From: Bacteroidales bacterium | GTDB taxonomy: Bacteria > Bacteroidota > Bacteroidia > Bacteroidales > Dysgonomonadaceae | Reading direction: 5' to 3' | DNA: 5,013 nt | NCBI GenBank assembly: GCA_012728155.1 | Contig: JAAYFR010000058.1 | Coordinates: forward strand, 1 to 5,013 | Shown here: one piece after another, positions 1 to 5,013 of the stretch | Layout: each line of letters opens with the position of its first letter | Numbering within the stretch: position 1 is the first letter of the stretch | The notes under the pieces: model-generated | The model's input: the letters and a program-made list of their open reading frames with translations, nothing else | What the model was told of the DNA's origin: nothing | Databases searched by the model: none | Translations under genes and position numbers: made by a program

Positions 1-1063
1 ATTTGGAAAATTCGTTCTGTGGAGGATGGGGATAGATCGTCTCGTTATGGAGCAAGTTCCCCTGCTCATCTAAGCAGACCAACTTGCAACCGGTCCGGTA
101 GCCGGGGTCTACCCCTAAGATGCGCTTTTGTCCCAAAGGAGGGGCCAGGAGCAATTGACGCAGGTTTTCGGAAAAGACCGCAATTGCCGCTTCATCCGCC
201 TGCTCTTTGGAGAGATTGGCAAATTCAGTCTCAATGGAGGGCTTGAGCAAGCGTTTGTAACTATCTGTCACCGCCTCTTCTACATGGTCGGCGGCGTCGC
301 AATCATTTTTGGCATAGCGAGGAACCAGCCTGTCGAGACACTTCTCATCATCGGGAGAGATGGAGACACGCAAAAAACCTTCCGTCTCGCCACGGCGGAT
401 GGCCAAAAGGCGGTGGGATGGACAGCGGGACAGGGGTGCGGAGAAATCGAAATAATCTCTATACTTCTCACCCTCCTCCTCTTTGCCTTTTGCTACCTTC
501 GAGGTGATTGTCGCTTCTCGTGCAAAGATGTTCCGCACCAACTGGCGCGCAGCGGTATCTTCATTGACCCACTCTGCAATAATGTCGCGCGCTCCTTTTA
601 ATGCCATCTCCGTATCGGCCACCTTTTCGTTGAGATATTGTGTCGCTTTTGCTTCTGGCGAACCGGGCCGCTGCACCATCAACCACTTGGCGAGCGGCTC
701 CAATCCATTCTTGCGGGCGATTTCGGCACGGGTCTGCCGTTTCGGTTTATAGGGGAGATAGAGATCTTCGAGTTCGGTAAGGTCCCAGCAATTGAGAATC
801 TCTCTTTCGAGGTCGGAGGTCAATTTCTCCTGTTCCGAAATCGATTTCAAGATATACTCCTTTCGCTTCTCCAGCTCCATATATTTTTCGTGCAGCTCCT
901 TGATATTGGCGATCTTCACTTCATCCAACCCCCCTGTCACCTCCTTGCGGTAGCGACTGATAAAAGGGATGGTGGCCCCCTCCTCCAGCAGCTTGATGGT
1001 GCTCTCCACATTGCGAAGGGGAATATTGAGTGATTTAGAAATGAGTGTATGAATAACTGACAT
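1..1063 (-). CDS. tex: Tex-family RNA-binding transcription accessory protein, N-terminal half (partial, C-terminus beyond left edge)
   Basis: The reverse strand reads open from an ATG at 1063 to the window edge, giving 354 codons with no stop and no frameshift. Tex proteins bind nucleic acid in the cytoplasm and act on transcription; the family is usually 700-800 residues, so about half is present. Visible family signatures are GATIPFISRYRKEVTGGLDE at residues 29-48, ELEDLYLPYKPKRQTRA at 97-113, and the start of the YqgF/RNase H-like domain at about 314 with GVDPGYRTGCKLV at 317-329. The helix-hairpin-helix and C-terminal S1 RNA-binding domains expected for the family would lie outside the window. 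The gene diverges from radA across 86 bases and has a candidate promoter box at 1101-1108. The start is chosen because MSVIHTLISKSL matches the usual short N-terminus before the first helical domain. The family assignment is secure; the organism-specific role is not known from sequence. Confidence 0.96.
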   Translation of the reverse strand, partial: MSVIHTLISKSLNIPLRNVESTIKLLEEGATIPFISRYRKEVTGGLDEVKIANIKELHEKYMELEKRKEYILKSISEQEKLTSDLEREILNCWDLTELEDLYLPYKPKRQTRAEIARKNGLEPLAKWLMVQRPGSPEAKATQYLNEKVADTEMALKGARDIIAEWVNEDTAARQLVRNIFAREATITSKVAKGKEEEGEKYRDYFDFSAPLSRCPSHRLLAIRRGETEGFLRVSISPDDEKCLDRLVPRYAKNDCDAADHVEEAVTDSYKRLLKPSIETEFANLSKEQADEAAIAVFSENLRQLLLAPPLGQKRILGVDPGYRTGCKLVCLDEQGNLLHNETIYPHPPQNEFSK

Positions 1064-1100
1064 CTGTTGTTTGACGAAATAGTTTGATTTTTAAGTGCTA

Positions 1101-1108
1101 CAAAAGTA
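1101..1108 (-). promoter_or_regulatory. Candidate Bacteroidetes -7 promoter box for tex
   Basis: Read on the minus strand this is TACTTTTG, a full match to the Bacteroidetes -7 consensus TAnnTTTG. It lies 37 bases upstream of the tex start codon, so transcription would begin near 1096 and leave a leader of roughly 30 bases. No TTG-type -33 element is found at the usual spacing of about 19-21 bases, so the call rests on the -7 box and its position. Confidence 0.5.
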
Positions 1109-1121
1109 CAAGAATTTTCTC

Positions 1122-1129
1122 TATCTTTA
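1122..1129 (+). promoter_or_regulatory. Candidate Bacteroidetes -7 promoter box for radA
   Basis: TATCTTTA matches TAnnTTTG at all specified positions but the last. It ends 20 bases before the radA ATG at 1150, so the leader would be only about 15 bases. No clear -33 TTG is present at the normal spacing; the nearest TTTG (1083-1086) is too far away. It lies 13 bases from the opposing tex box, so the two promoters would share their upstream DNA. Confidence 0.45.
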
Positions 1130-1149
1130 CCTCTCTAAACAATGAGAAG

Positions 1150-2517
1150 ATGGCAAAACTGAAATCTCTATATTTCTGCTCCGGTTGCGGGTATGAATCT
1201 CCCAAGTGGATGGGGAAATGCCCTGCCTGCGGTGAATGGTCCACTTTTGTGGAAGAGCTGGTGCGTAAGGATGGTGCTTCGAACCGGGAGGATACCCGCT
1301 CTTTCAGGGAGATGAGAAGTGAACCGATAAAATTGGGCGAGATCAAAGCGGGCGAACTGCCGCGCATCGATATGAACGATGGCGAGCTGAATCGTGTTTT
1401 GGGAGGGGGATTGGTGCCGGCTTCGGTGGTGCTGATCGGGGGAGAACCCGGCATCGGGAAATCGACGCTGATACTCCAGACAATTCTGAAGCTGAACGGG
1501 CTCAAGTCGCTTTATGTGTCGGGCGAAGAGAGTGCCGGCCAGTTGAAGCTGAGGGCTGACCGTATCGGCCTGGAAAATGATGACTGCCTGATTCTGTGTG
1601 AGACGAACCTCGATGAGATATTCAAGCATGTGAAAAAGGTGTCACCCGACTTATTGATCATAGACTCTGTGCAGACCATCTACAGCGAGGCGCTGGAGTC
1701 GTCACCCGGCACTGTTTCACAGGTGCGTGAGTGTACGGCGCTCCTGCTTAAATTTGCCAAACAGTCGGGTACACCGGTATTCCTGATTGGGCATATCACC
1801 AAGGAGGGGAACATCGCCGGTCCGAAGATACTGGAACATATGGTGGATGCAGTCCTCCAGTTTGAAGGCGACCAGCACTATATGTACCGAATCCTTCGGG
1901 CGGTAAAGAATCGCTTCGGCAGTACGGCGGAACTGGCTATCTATGAGATGAACCAATCGGGACTGAGAGAGGTGAGCAACCCGTCGGAGCTGCTGCTTAC
2001 CCAAAATCATGACGGATTGAGCGGTGTCGCCATCGCCGCGGCGGTGGAAGGGGTGCGCCCTTTCCTGATCGAAACCCAGGCACTGGTCAGCACCGCCGCT
2101 TATGGTACACCCCAACGCTCGGCTACCGGATTCGATATCCGTCGGATGAACATGCTGTTGGCAGTATTGGAAAAACGTGCGGGATTTAAACTGGCACAAA
2201 AAGATGTTTTCTTGAATATTGCCGGGGGACTGCGAGTGAGCGATCCCGGTATGGATCTCGCCGTTATTAGCGCCGTGCTCTCCTCCAGCCTCGATATGAC
2301 GATAGAGAATGAGACCTCCCTTTGTGGCGAGGTGGGCTTGTCGGGTGAGATACGCCCCGTACATCGTATCGAACAACGTATCCAAGAGGCGGAGAAATTG
2401 GGCTTTTCACGTATCCTTATCCCTTTTAATAACTTGAAAGGATTCAATAAGAAGATGAAGATCGATATCCAACAGGTGAAAAGAGTGAGCGACGCTTTCA
2501 GATTGCTCTTCTCTTGA
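1150..2517 (+). CDS. radA: DNA repair/recombination ATPase RadA (Sms)
   Basis: Complete 455-residue protein, close to the usual 450-460 for RadA. RadA is a RecA-like, DnaB-like ATPase that promotes branch migration and D-loop extension in homologous recombination in the cytoplasm. Domains in order: a four-cysteine zinc finger (C10, C13, C24, C27); a RecA-type ATPase with Walker A GEPGIGKST at 98-106 and Walker B LLIID at 168-172; the RadA-specific KNRFG motif at 253-257; and a C-terminal Lon-like domain from about 285, with STAAYGTPQR at 314-323 and GGLRVSDPGMDLA at 359-371. In this family that domain is structural rather than proteolytic. The ATG at 1150 is chosen because MAKLKSLYFC places the zinc finger at its normal distance; the longer TTG start at 1084 would add 22 unrelated residues and run through the promoter region. 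TGA is followed at once by an in-frame TAG. All key motifs are intact. Confidence 0.98.
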   Translation: MAKLKSLYFCSGCGYESPKWMGKCPACGEWSTFVEELVRKDGASNREDTRSFREMRSEPIKLGEIKAGELPRIDMNDGELNRVLGGGLVPASVVLIGGEPGIGKSTLILQTILKLNGLKSLYVSGEESAGQLKLRADRIGLENDDCLILCETNLDEIFKHVKKVSPDLLIIDSVQTIYSEALESSPGTVSQVRECTALLLKFAKQSGTPVFLIGHITKEGNIAGPKILEHMVDAVLQFEGDQHYMYRILRAVKNRFGSTAELAIYEMNQSGLREVSNPSELLLTQNHDGLSGVAIAAAVEGVRPFLIETQALVSTAAYGTPQRSATGFDIRRMNMLLAVLEKRAGFKLAQKDVFLNIAGGLRVSDPGMDLAVISAVLSSSLDMTIENETSLCGEVGLSGEIRPVHRIEQRIQEAEKLGFSRILIPFNNLKGFNKKMKIDIQQVKRVSDAFRLLFS

Positions 2518-2522
2518 TAGAA

Positions 2523-2539
2523 AAAAGGGAAATCCTTTT
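2523..2539 (+). terminator. Possible weak hairpin after radA
   Basis: AAAAGG (2523-2528) can pair with CCTTTT (2534-2539) around a five-base loop GAAAT, starting five bases after the radA stop. The stem is short, with only two G-C pairs, and there is no U-tract beyond the four T of the stem itself. It may be a poor intrinsic terminator or chance. It overlaps the expected -33 region of the tRNA promoter. Confidence 0.22.
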
Positions 2540-2558
2540 ACAAGTCAAAAAAATATAG

Positions 2559-2566
2559 TACCTTTG
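2559..2566 (+). promoter_or_regulatory. Bacteroidetes -7 promoter box for tRNA-Cys
   Basis: TACCTTTG is a full match to TAnnTTTG, followed by C and preceded by an A-rich stretch (2548-2557). It ends 21 bases before the tRNA, giving a precursor leader of roughly 15 bases. A T-run at 2536-2539 lies 19 bases upstream, where a -33 element is expected, but it lacks the TTG core. This places the tRNA in its own unit rather than relying on read-through from radA. Confidence 0.6.
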
Positions 2567-2587
2567 CGACCTCTTTCGGACAAAATT

Positions 2588-2658
2588 GGTACCTTGGCCG
2601 AGTGGTTAGGCACCGGTCTGCAAAACCGTTGACGGCGGTTCGAATCCGCCAGGTACCT
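2588..2658 (+). tRNA. trnC: tRNA-Cys (anticodon GCA)
   Basis: This 71-base sequence folds as a cloverleaf. The acceptor stem is GGTACCT (2588-2594) with AGGTACC (2651-2657), seven perfect pairs. The D stem is GCC/GGC (2597-2599 with 2609-2611). The anticodon stem is 2613-2617 with 2625-2629, around loop CTGCAAA with anticodon GCA at 2620-2622. The variable loop is TGAC. The T stem is GGCGG/CCGCC (2634-2638 with 2646-2650), with loop TTCGAAT. The discriminator base is T at 2658, as expected for cysteine tRNAs, where U73 is an identity element along with the GCA anticodon. The outermost anticodon-stem pair (27-43) is a C-U mismatch. CCA is not encoded and must be added by the CCA-adding enzyme. 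The gene has its own promoter box upstream and terminator downstream. Confidence 0.97.
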
Positions 2659-2671
2659 CTCAATAGACAAT

Positions 2672-2701
2672 CCAGCGCTGCCAGTAAGTGCTGGTTTTTT
2701 T
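2672..2701 (+). terminator. Intrinsic terminator after tRNA-Cys
   Basis: CCAGCGCT (2672-2679) pairs with AGTGCTGG (2687-2694) over eight positions, one of them G-U, around a seven-base loop. Seven T follow directly (2695-2701). This is a textbook Rho-independent terminator, 13 bases past the tRNA 3' end, and it separates the tRNA from the adk operon. Confidence 0.9.
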
Positions 2702-2781
2702 ATTCTCTTCTTTTTAAAAATAGTCCGATAGGGATGGGTGCAAAAACGGAGAGATTGCAACAGGCAAAAAATAAAAAATCG

Positions 2782-2789
2782 TATCTTTG
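2782..2789 (+). promoter_or_regulatory. Bacteroidetes -7 promoter box for the adk-obg-pgeF operon
   Basis: TATCTTTG is a full match to TAnnTTTG, followed by C and preceded by an A-rich run at 2765-2778. It ends 20 bases before the adk ATG, so the leader would be about 15 bases. A TTG at 2755-2757 could be the -33 element, but its 24-base spacing is a few bases longer than usual. The terminator just upstream makes a separate promoter necessary, which supports the call. Confidence 0.65.
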
Positions 2790-2809
2790 CAGCTTAATTG
2801 AAGAGAGAT

Positions 2810-3385
2810 ATGTTGAACATAGTAATTTTTGGAGCTCCAGGATCAGGAAAAGGCACACAAAGTGCGAAATTGGTTGAGAAATATGGGCTCATACATCTCT
2901 CCACAGGAGAAATACTGCGTGACGAGATTAAGGCAGATACCGAATTGGGTAAATTGGCGGACTCATATATGTCGAAAGGACGTCTTGTCCCGGATGCGGT
3001 GGTAATTGATATATTGGATAACCTGATCGGCAAGTATGGTGATGCCAAAGGGTTTATCTTCGACGGGTTTCCCCGTACACTTGCCCAGGGTGAAGCGCTG
3101 GGTGAGATGTTGGAAAAGCATGAAGAGGATATAAATGCTGTCCTTTGCCTGGAGGTGGAGGAGAAGGAACTGATTGATCGAGTTGTGAAGCGTGGCAGGG
3201 TTTCCGGACGGGACGACGACAACCGTGAGACTATCGAGTCGAGGCTTGAAGTGTACCACATTCAGACGGAGCCGCTTAAGGAGTTTTATCGTGAAAAAGG
3301 GGTGTTGAGAAATATTCAGGGGGTCGGCTCAATCGATCAGATTTTTGGCTCTATCGAGCAGGTGATCGACCAGATTGGGAAATAA
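2810..3385 (+). CDS. adk: Adenylate kinase, short-LID form
   Basis: Complete 191-residue protein. Adenylate kinase catalyses ATP + AMP <-> 2 ADP in the cytoplasm and sets the adenine nucleotide balance. The P-loop GAPGSGKGT is at 8-16, the AMP-binding STGEILRDE at 31-39, and DGFPRT at 85-90. The LID is the short type: KRGRVSGRDDDN at 127-138 carries its arginines, and the roughly 30-residue insert and zinc cysteines of long-form enzymes (about 214 residues) are absent. The ATG at 2810 is chosen because MLNIVIFGAPGSGKGT is the usual N-terminus; an in-frame TTG at 2798 would add MKRD and lies within the expected leader, near the transcription start. No strong Shine-Dalgarno is present, only a purine run (AAGAGAGA) next to the start. 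It is the first gene of a three-gene run; the stop is one base before the obg ATG, which suggests coupled translation. Confidence 0.98.
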   Translation: MLNIVIFGAPGSGKGTQSAKLVEKYGLIHLSTGEILRDEIKADTELGKLADSYMSKGRLVPDAVVIDILDNLIGKYGDAKGFIFDGFPRTLAQGEALGEMLEKHEEDINAVLCLEVEEKELIDRVVKRGRVSGRDDDNRETIESRLEVYHIQTEPLKEFYREKGVLRNIQGVGSIDQIFGSIEQVIDQIGK

Positions 3386-3386
3386 A

Positions 3387-4526
3387 ATGGCGGAGACAAA
3401 TTTTGTAGATTATGTAAAGATCTTCTGCAGATCAGGGAAAGGGGGAGCTGGTTCAGCCCATCTGAGAAGGGAGAAATATATTCCGAAAGGAGGTCCCGAC
3501 GGGGGCGATGGCGGTGATGGCGGCAACATTATCCTTCGTGGTAACCGTAACTTCTGGACATTGCTCCATCTGCGCTATCAGCGACATATCTTTGCCGGAC
3601 ATGGCGAAGGGGGATCGAAAGCGCAACGGTCGGGGAAAAAGGGGGAGAGTAAGATTATTGAAGTCCCCTGTGGTACTGTGGCGTATGATGCACATACCGG
3701 AGCGTATCTGTGTGATATTACCGACGACGGACAAGAGGTGACCCTGCTGAGGGGAGGCCGTGGCGGTCAAGGGAATGTCCATTTTAAGTCGGCCACAAAC
3801 CAGACACCCCGCTATGCACAGCCGGGTGAACCCTATCAGGAGCGATGGATCATCTTAGAGTTGAAATTGCTTGCCGATGTGGGATTGGTCGGATTCCCCA
3901 ACGCAGGGAAATCTACCCTGCTTTCGGTGGTGTCGGCGGCAAAACCAAAGATCGACAACTACCCCTTTACCACACTCCAGCCCAATTTGGGAATTGTGGA
4001 ATACCGTACCGGGAAATCGTTTGTGATGGCCGATATTCCCGGAATTATAGAAGGTGCCAGTGAGGGGAGGGGGCTTGGACTGCGTTTCCTCCGACATATC
4101 GAACGCAACTCTTTATTGCTGTTTATCGTTCCGGCAGATGCCGACAACATAAAAGAGGAATACCATATCCTGTTGCATGAGTTAACCCAATATAACCCTG
4201 AGCTATTAGACAAGACACATCTGCTGGCTATCTCAAAGGCCGATATGCTTGATGAAGAGCTGATGCAGGAGATCTCGGCCGACCTGCCCGATATCCCCTA
4301 CCTCTTTATCTCCTCCCTCACCGGCTATGGTATTTCAGCCCTGAAGGATATGCTTTGGCGTGCCCTCAATTCGGATGATTATGTGCCGGTATCGGCATCG
4401 AAAGAGGCGTTGGTACATAGGAATCTTGATATTTCCAAGTTCGATTTTGATCCCGAAGAGGAGTTCTCCGCCGATGAATCCGATTTTGAGGAGGATGAAG
4501 AGAATTATTACGAAGAGGATTTTTAA
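3387..4526 (+). CDS. obg: Obg/CgtA family ribosome-assembly GTPase
   Basis: Complete 379-residue protein. Obg GTPases bind the 50S subunit precursor, act in late ribosome assembly and respond to GTP/GDP and ppGpp. The glycine-rich Obg fold fills residues 1-160, with KGGPDGGDGGDGG at 34-46 and GGRGGQGN at 123-130. The G domain follows: G1 GFPNAGKST at 169-177, switch I YPFTT at 192-196, G3 DIPG at 216-219, G4 SKAD at 283-286 and G5 SSLTG at 309-313. G4 has serine where NKxD is canonical. After the G domain there is no recognisable OCT domain; the protein ends in a strongly acidic tail, about 362-379, rich in Asp/Glu. The ATG at 3387 is chosen because MAETNFVDYVKIF begins the Obg fold; a TTG at 3375 inside adk is unlikely. 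It lies one base after adk and six before pgeF. Family assignment is certain; GTP preference with a serine G4 is inferred from lineage relatives. Confidence 0.98.
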   Translation: MAETNFVDYVKIFCRSGKGGAGSAHLRREKYIPKGGPDGGDGGDGGNIILRGNRNFWTLLHLRYQRHIFAGHGEGGSKAQRSGKKGESKIIEVPCGTVAYDAHTGAYLCDITDDGQEVTLLRGGRGGQGNVHFKSATNQTPRYAQPGEPYQERWIILELKLLADVGLVGFPNAGKSTLLSVVSAAKPKIDNYPFTTLQPNLGIVEYRTGKSFVMADIPGIIEGASEGRGLGLRFLRHIERNSLLLFIVPADADNIKEEYHILLHELTQYNPELLDKTHLLAISKADMLDEELMQEISADLPDIPYLFISSLTGYGISALKDMLWRALNSDDYVPVSASKEALVHRNLDISKFDFDPEEEFSADESDFEEDEENYYEEDF

Positions 4527-4532
4527 TCTTTC

Positions 4533-5013
4533 ATGATGAAGTGCCACCCCCAATACGACAATCTGCTCCTGTTTGATCTGTTCGACAAGGAGGAGAGAGT
4601 TGCCCATTTCTCCACTACCCGGAAGGGGGGTGTGAGTGAGGGGGATTTCTCTTCGTTCAATATGGGGAATTTTTCGGACGACAGCCCGTTGAATATCACC
4701 GAGAATCGGGAGAGACTCGCCCGAATGCTTTATGTTGATATAGACCGGTTTATCATCCCCCACCAAACTCATGGAACCGAGGTGATGACAATAGATGCAC
4801 ATTTTCTTGCCCTTGACCATGCCGCTGCCCTTGAGTTGCTCTATGGAGTTGATGCGACCATTACAAGAGAAAAAGATGTTTTCCTGTGCATCACCACCGC
4901 CGATTGTGTGCCGCTTCTCCTGTACGACAGAGAGAAGGGGGTAATTGCCGCCATCCATGCGGGATGGAGAGGTAGTGTGGGGGGGATTGTGGAGAAAACT
5001 GTCGCCAGGATGC
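4533..5013 (+). CDS. pgeF: PgeF/YfiH (laccase-domain, DUF152) purine nucleoside / peptidoglycan-editing enzyme, partial at right edge
   Basis: The frame is open from ATG at 4533 to the window end: 160 codons of a protein usually about 240-270 residues long. The family (YfiH, YlmD, mammalian LACC1) was long annotated as a polyphenol oxidase. It is now linked to purine nucleoside phosphorylase/adenosine deaminase activity and, in E. coli, to keeping cell-wall precursors correct. Visible signatures, numbered from the first ATG, are STTRKGGVS at 27-35, HQTHG at 77-81, TTADCVPLLL at 121-130 and HAGWRG at 142-147; H80, C125 and H142 correspond to the family's zinc-binding active-site triad. Two tandem ATGs (4533 and 4536) leave the exact start open by one residue, and no clear ribosome-binding site precedes them. 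The gene follows obg by six bases and is probably co-transcribed with it. Runs of six and seven G (4625-4630, 4979-4985) lie inside the frame, which nonetheless remains intact. Confidence 0.95.
   Translation, partial: MMKCHPQYDNLLLFDLFDKEERVAHFSTTRKGGVSEGDFSSFNMGNFSDDSPLNITENRERLARMLYVDIDRFIIPHQTHGTEVMTIDAHFLALDHAAALELLYGVDATITREKDVFLCITTADCVPLLLYDREKGVIAAIHAGWRGSVGGIVEKTVARM

Noticed and set aside
128..601. Plus-strand open frame of 157 codons (with others at 19-246, 483-752 and 638-1033) opposite tex.
   Set aside because: They lie antisense to a continuous, clearly homologous tex frame, show no recognisable domains and have arginine/cysteine-rich shadow composition.
1084..1149. Longer RadA start at TTG 1084, adding 22 residues.
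   Set aside because: The added residues do not resemble any RadA N-terminus and the segment carries the likely promoter boxes; ATG 1150 gives the standard zinc-finger position.
1717..2385. Minus-strand open frame of 222 codons opposite radA.
   Set aside because: It is antisense to a complete, motif-rich radA; the translation shows no family features and nothing suggests a promoter or start signal of its own.
2588..2720. tRNA-Cys as a possible integration (att) site for a mobile element.
   Set aside because: There is no repeat of the tRNA 3' end elsewhere in the window, no integrase, and the downstream DNA is a normal terminator followed by housekeeping genes.
2602..2877. Plus-strand open frame of 91 codons running from inside the tRNA into adk.
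   Set aside because: It crosses a tRNA, a terminator and a promoter and overlaps the start of adk in another frame, so it is not a gene.
4335..4958. Minus-strand open frame of 207 codons opposite the end of obg and pgeF.
   Set aside because: The plus strand encodes conserved Obg and PgeF motifs through the same stretch; the reverse translation has no recognisable domain.

Overview
The window reads as ordinary chromosomal housekeeping DNA from a member of the Bacteroidetes, most likely the order Bacteroidales. The evidence is the protein sequences (Tex, RadA, a short-LID adenylate kinase, an Obg GTPase with an acidic tail, and a YfiH/PgeF-type protein), promoter-like TAnnTTTG boxes at gene starts in place of TATAAT, and weak or absent Shine-Dalgarno sequences. 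The species cannot be fixed from sequence alone. A Dysgonomonadaceae-like organism (Proteiniphilum/Petrimonas type) would fit, but that is a guess.

Layout. Positions 1-1063 (minus strand) hold the N-terminal half of tex, which runs off the left edge. Positions 1064-1149 are a short divergent intergenic region with a candidate TAnnTTTG box facing each way. Positions 1150-2517 (plus) hold a complete radA. Positions 2518-2809 are a 292-base gap with a weak hairpin, a promoter box, a tRNA-Cys(GCA), an intrinsic terminator and a second promoter box. Positions 2810-5013 (plus) are a tightly packed run of adk, obg and pgeF, with gaps of 1 and 6 bases. pgeF is cut by the right edge.

How the genes relate. 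The adk-obg-pgeF run looks like one transcription unit starting at the box at 2782-2789. It joins adenine nucleotide balance (Adk), ribosome assembly linked to GTP/ppGpp (Obg) and a purine nucleoside/cell-wall salvage enzyme (PgeF). tex and radA form a separate divergent pair concerned with nucleic-acid transactions: transcription/RNA handling and recombination/branch migration. The tRNA sits in its own small unit between them, with its own promoter and terminator.

No mobile element, CRISPR array, phage gene or unfamiliar gene cluster was found. Every long open frame outside these genes is a shadow of one of them. I do not see evidence of a previously undescribed system; the findings below are small points of detail.
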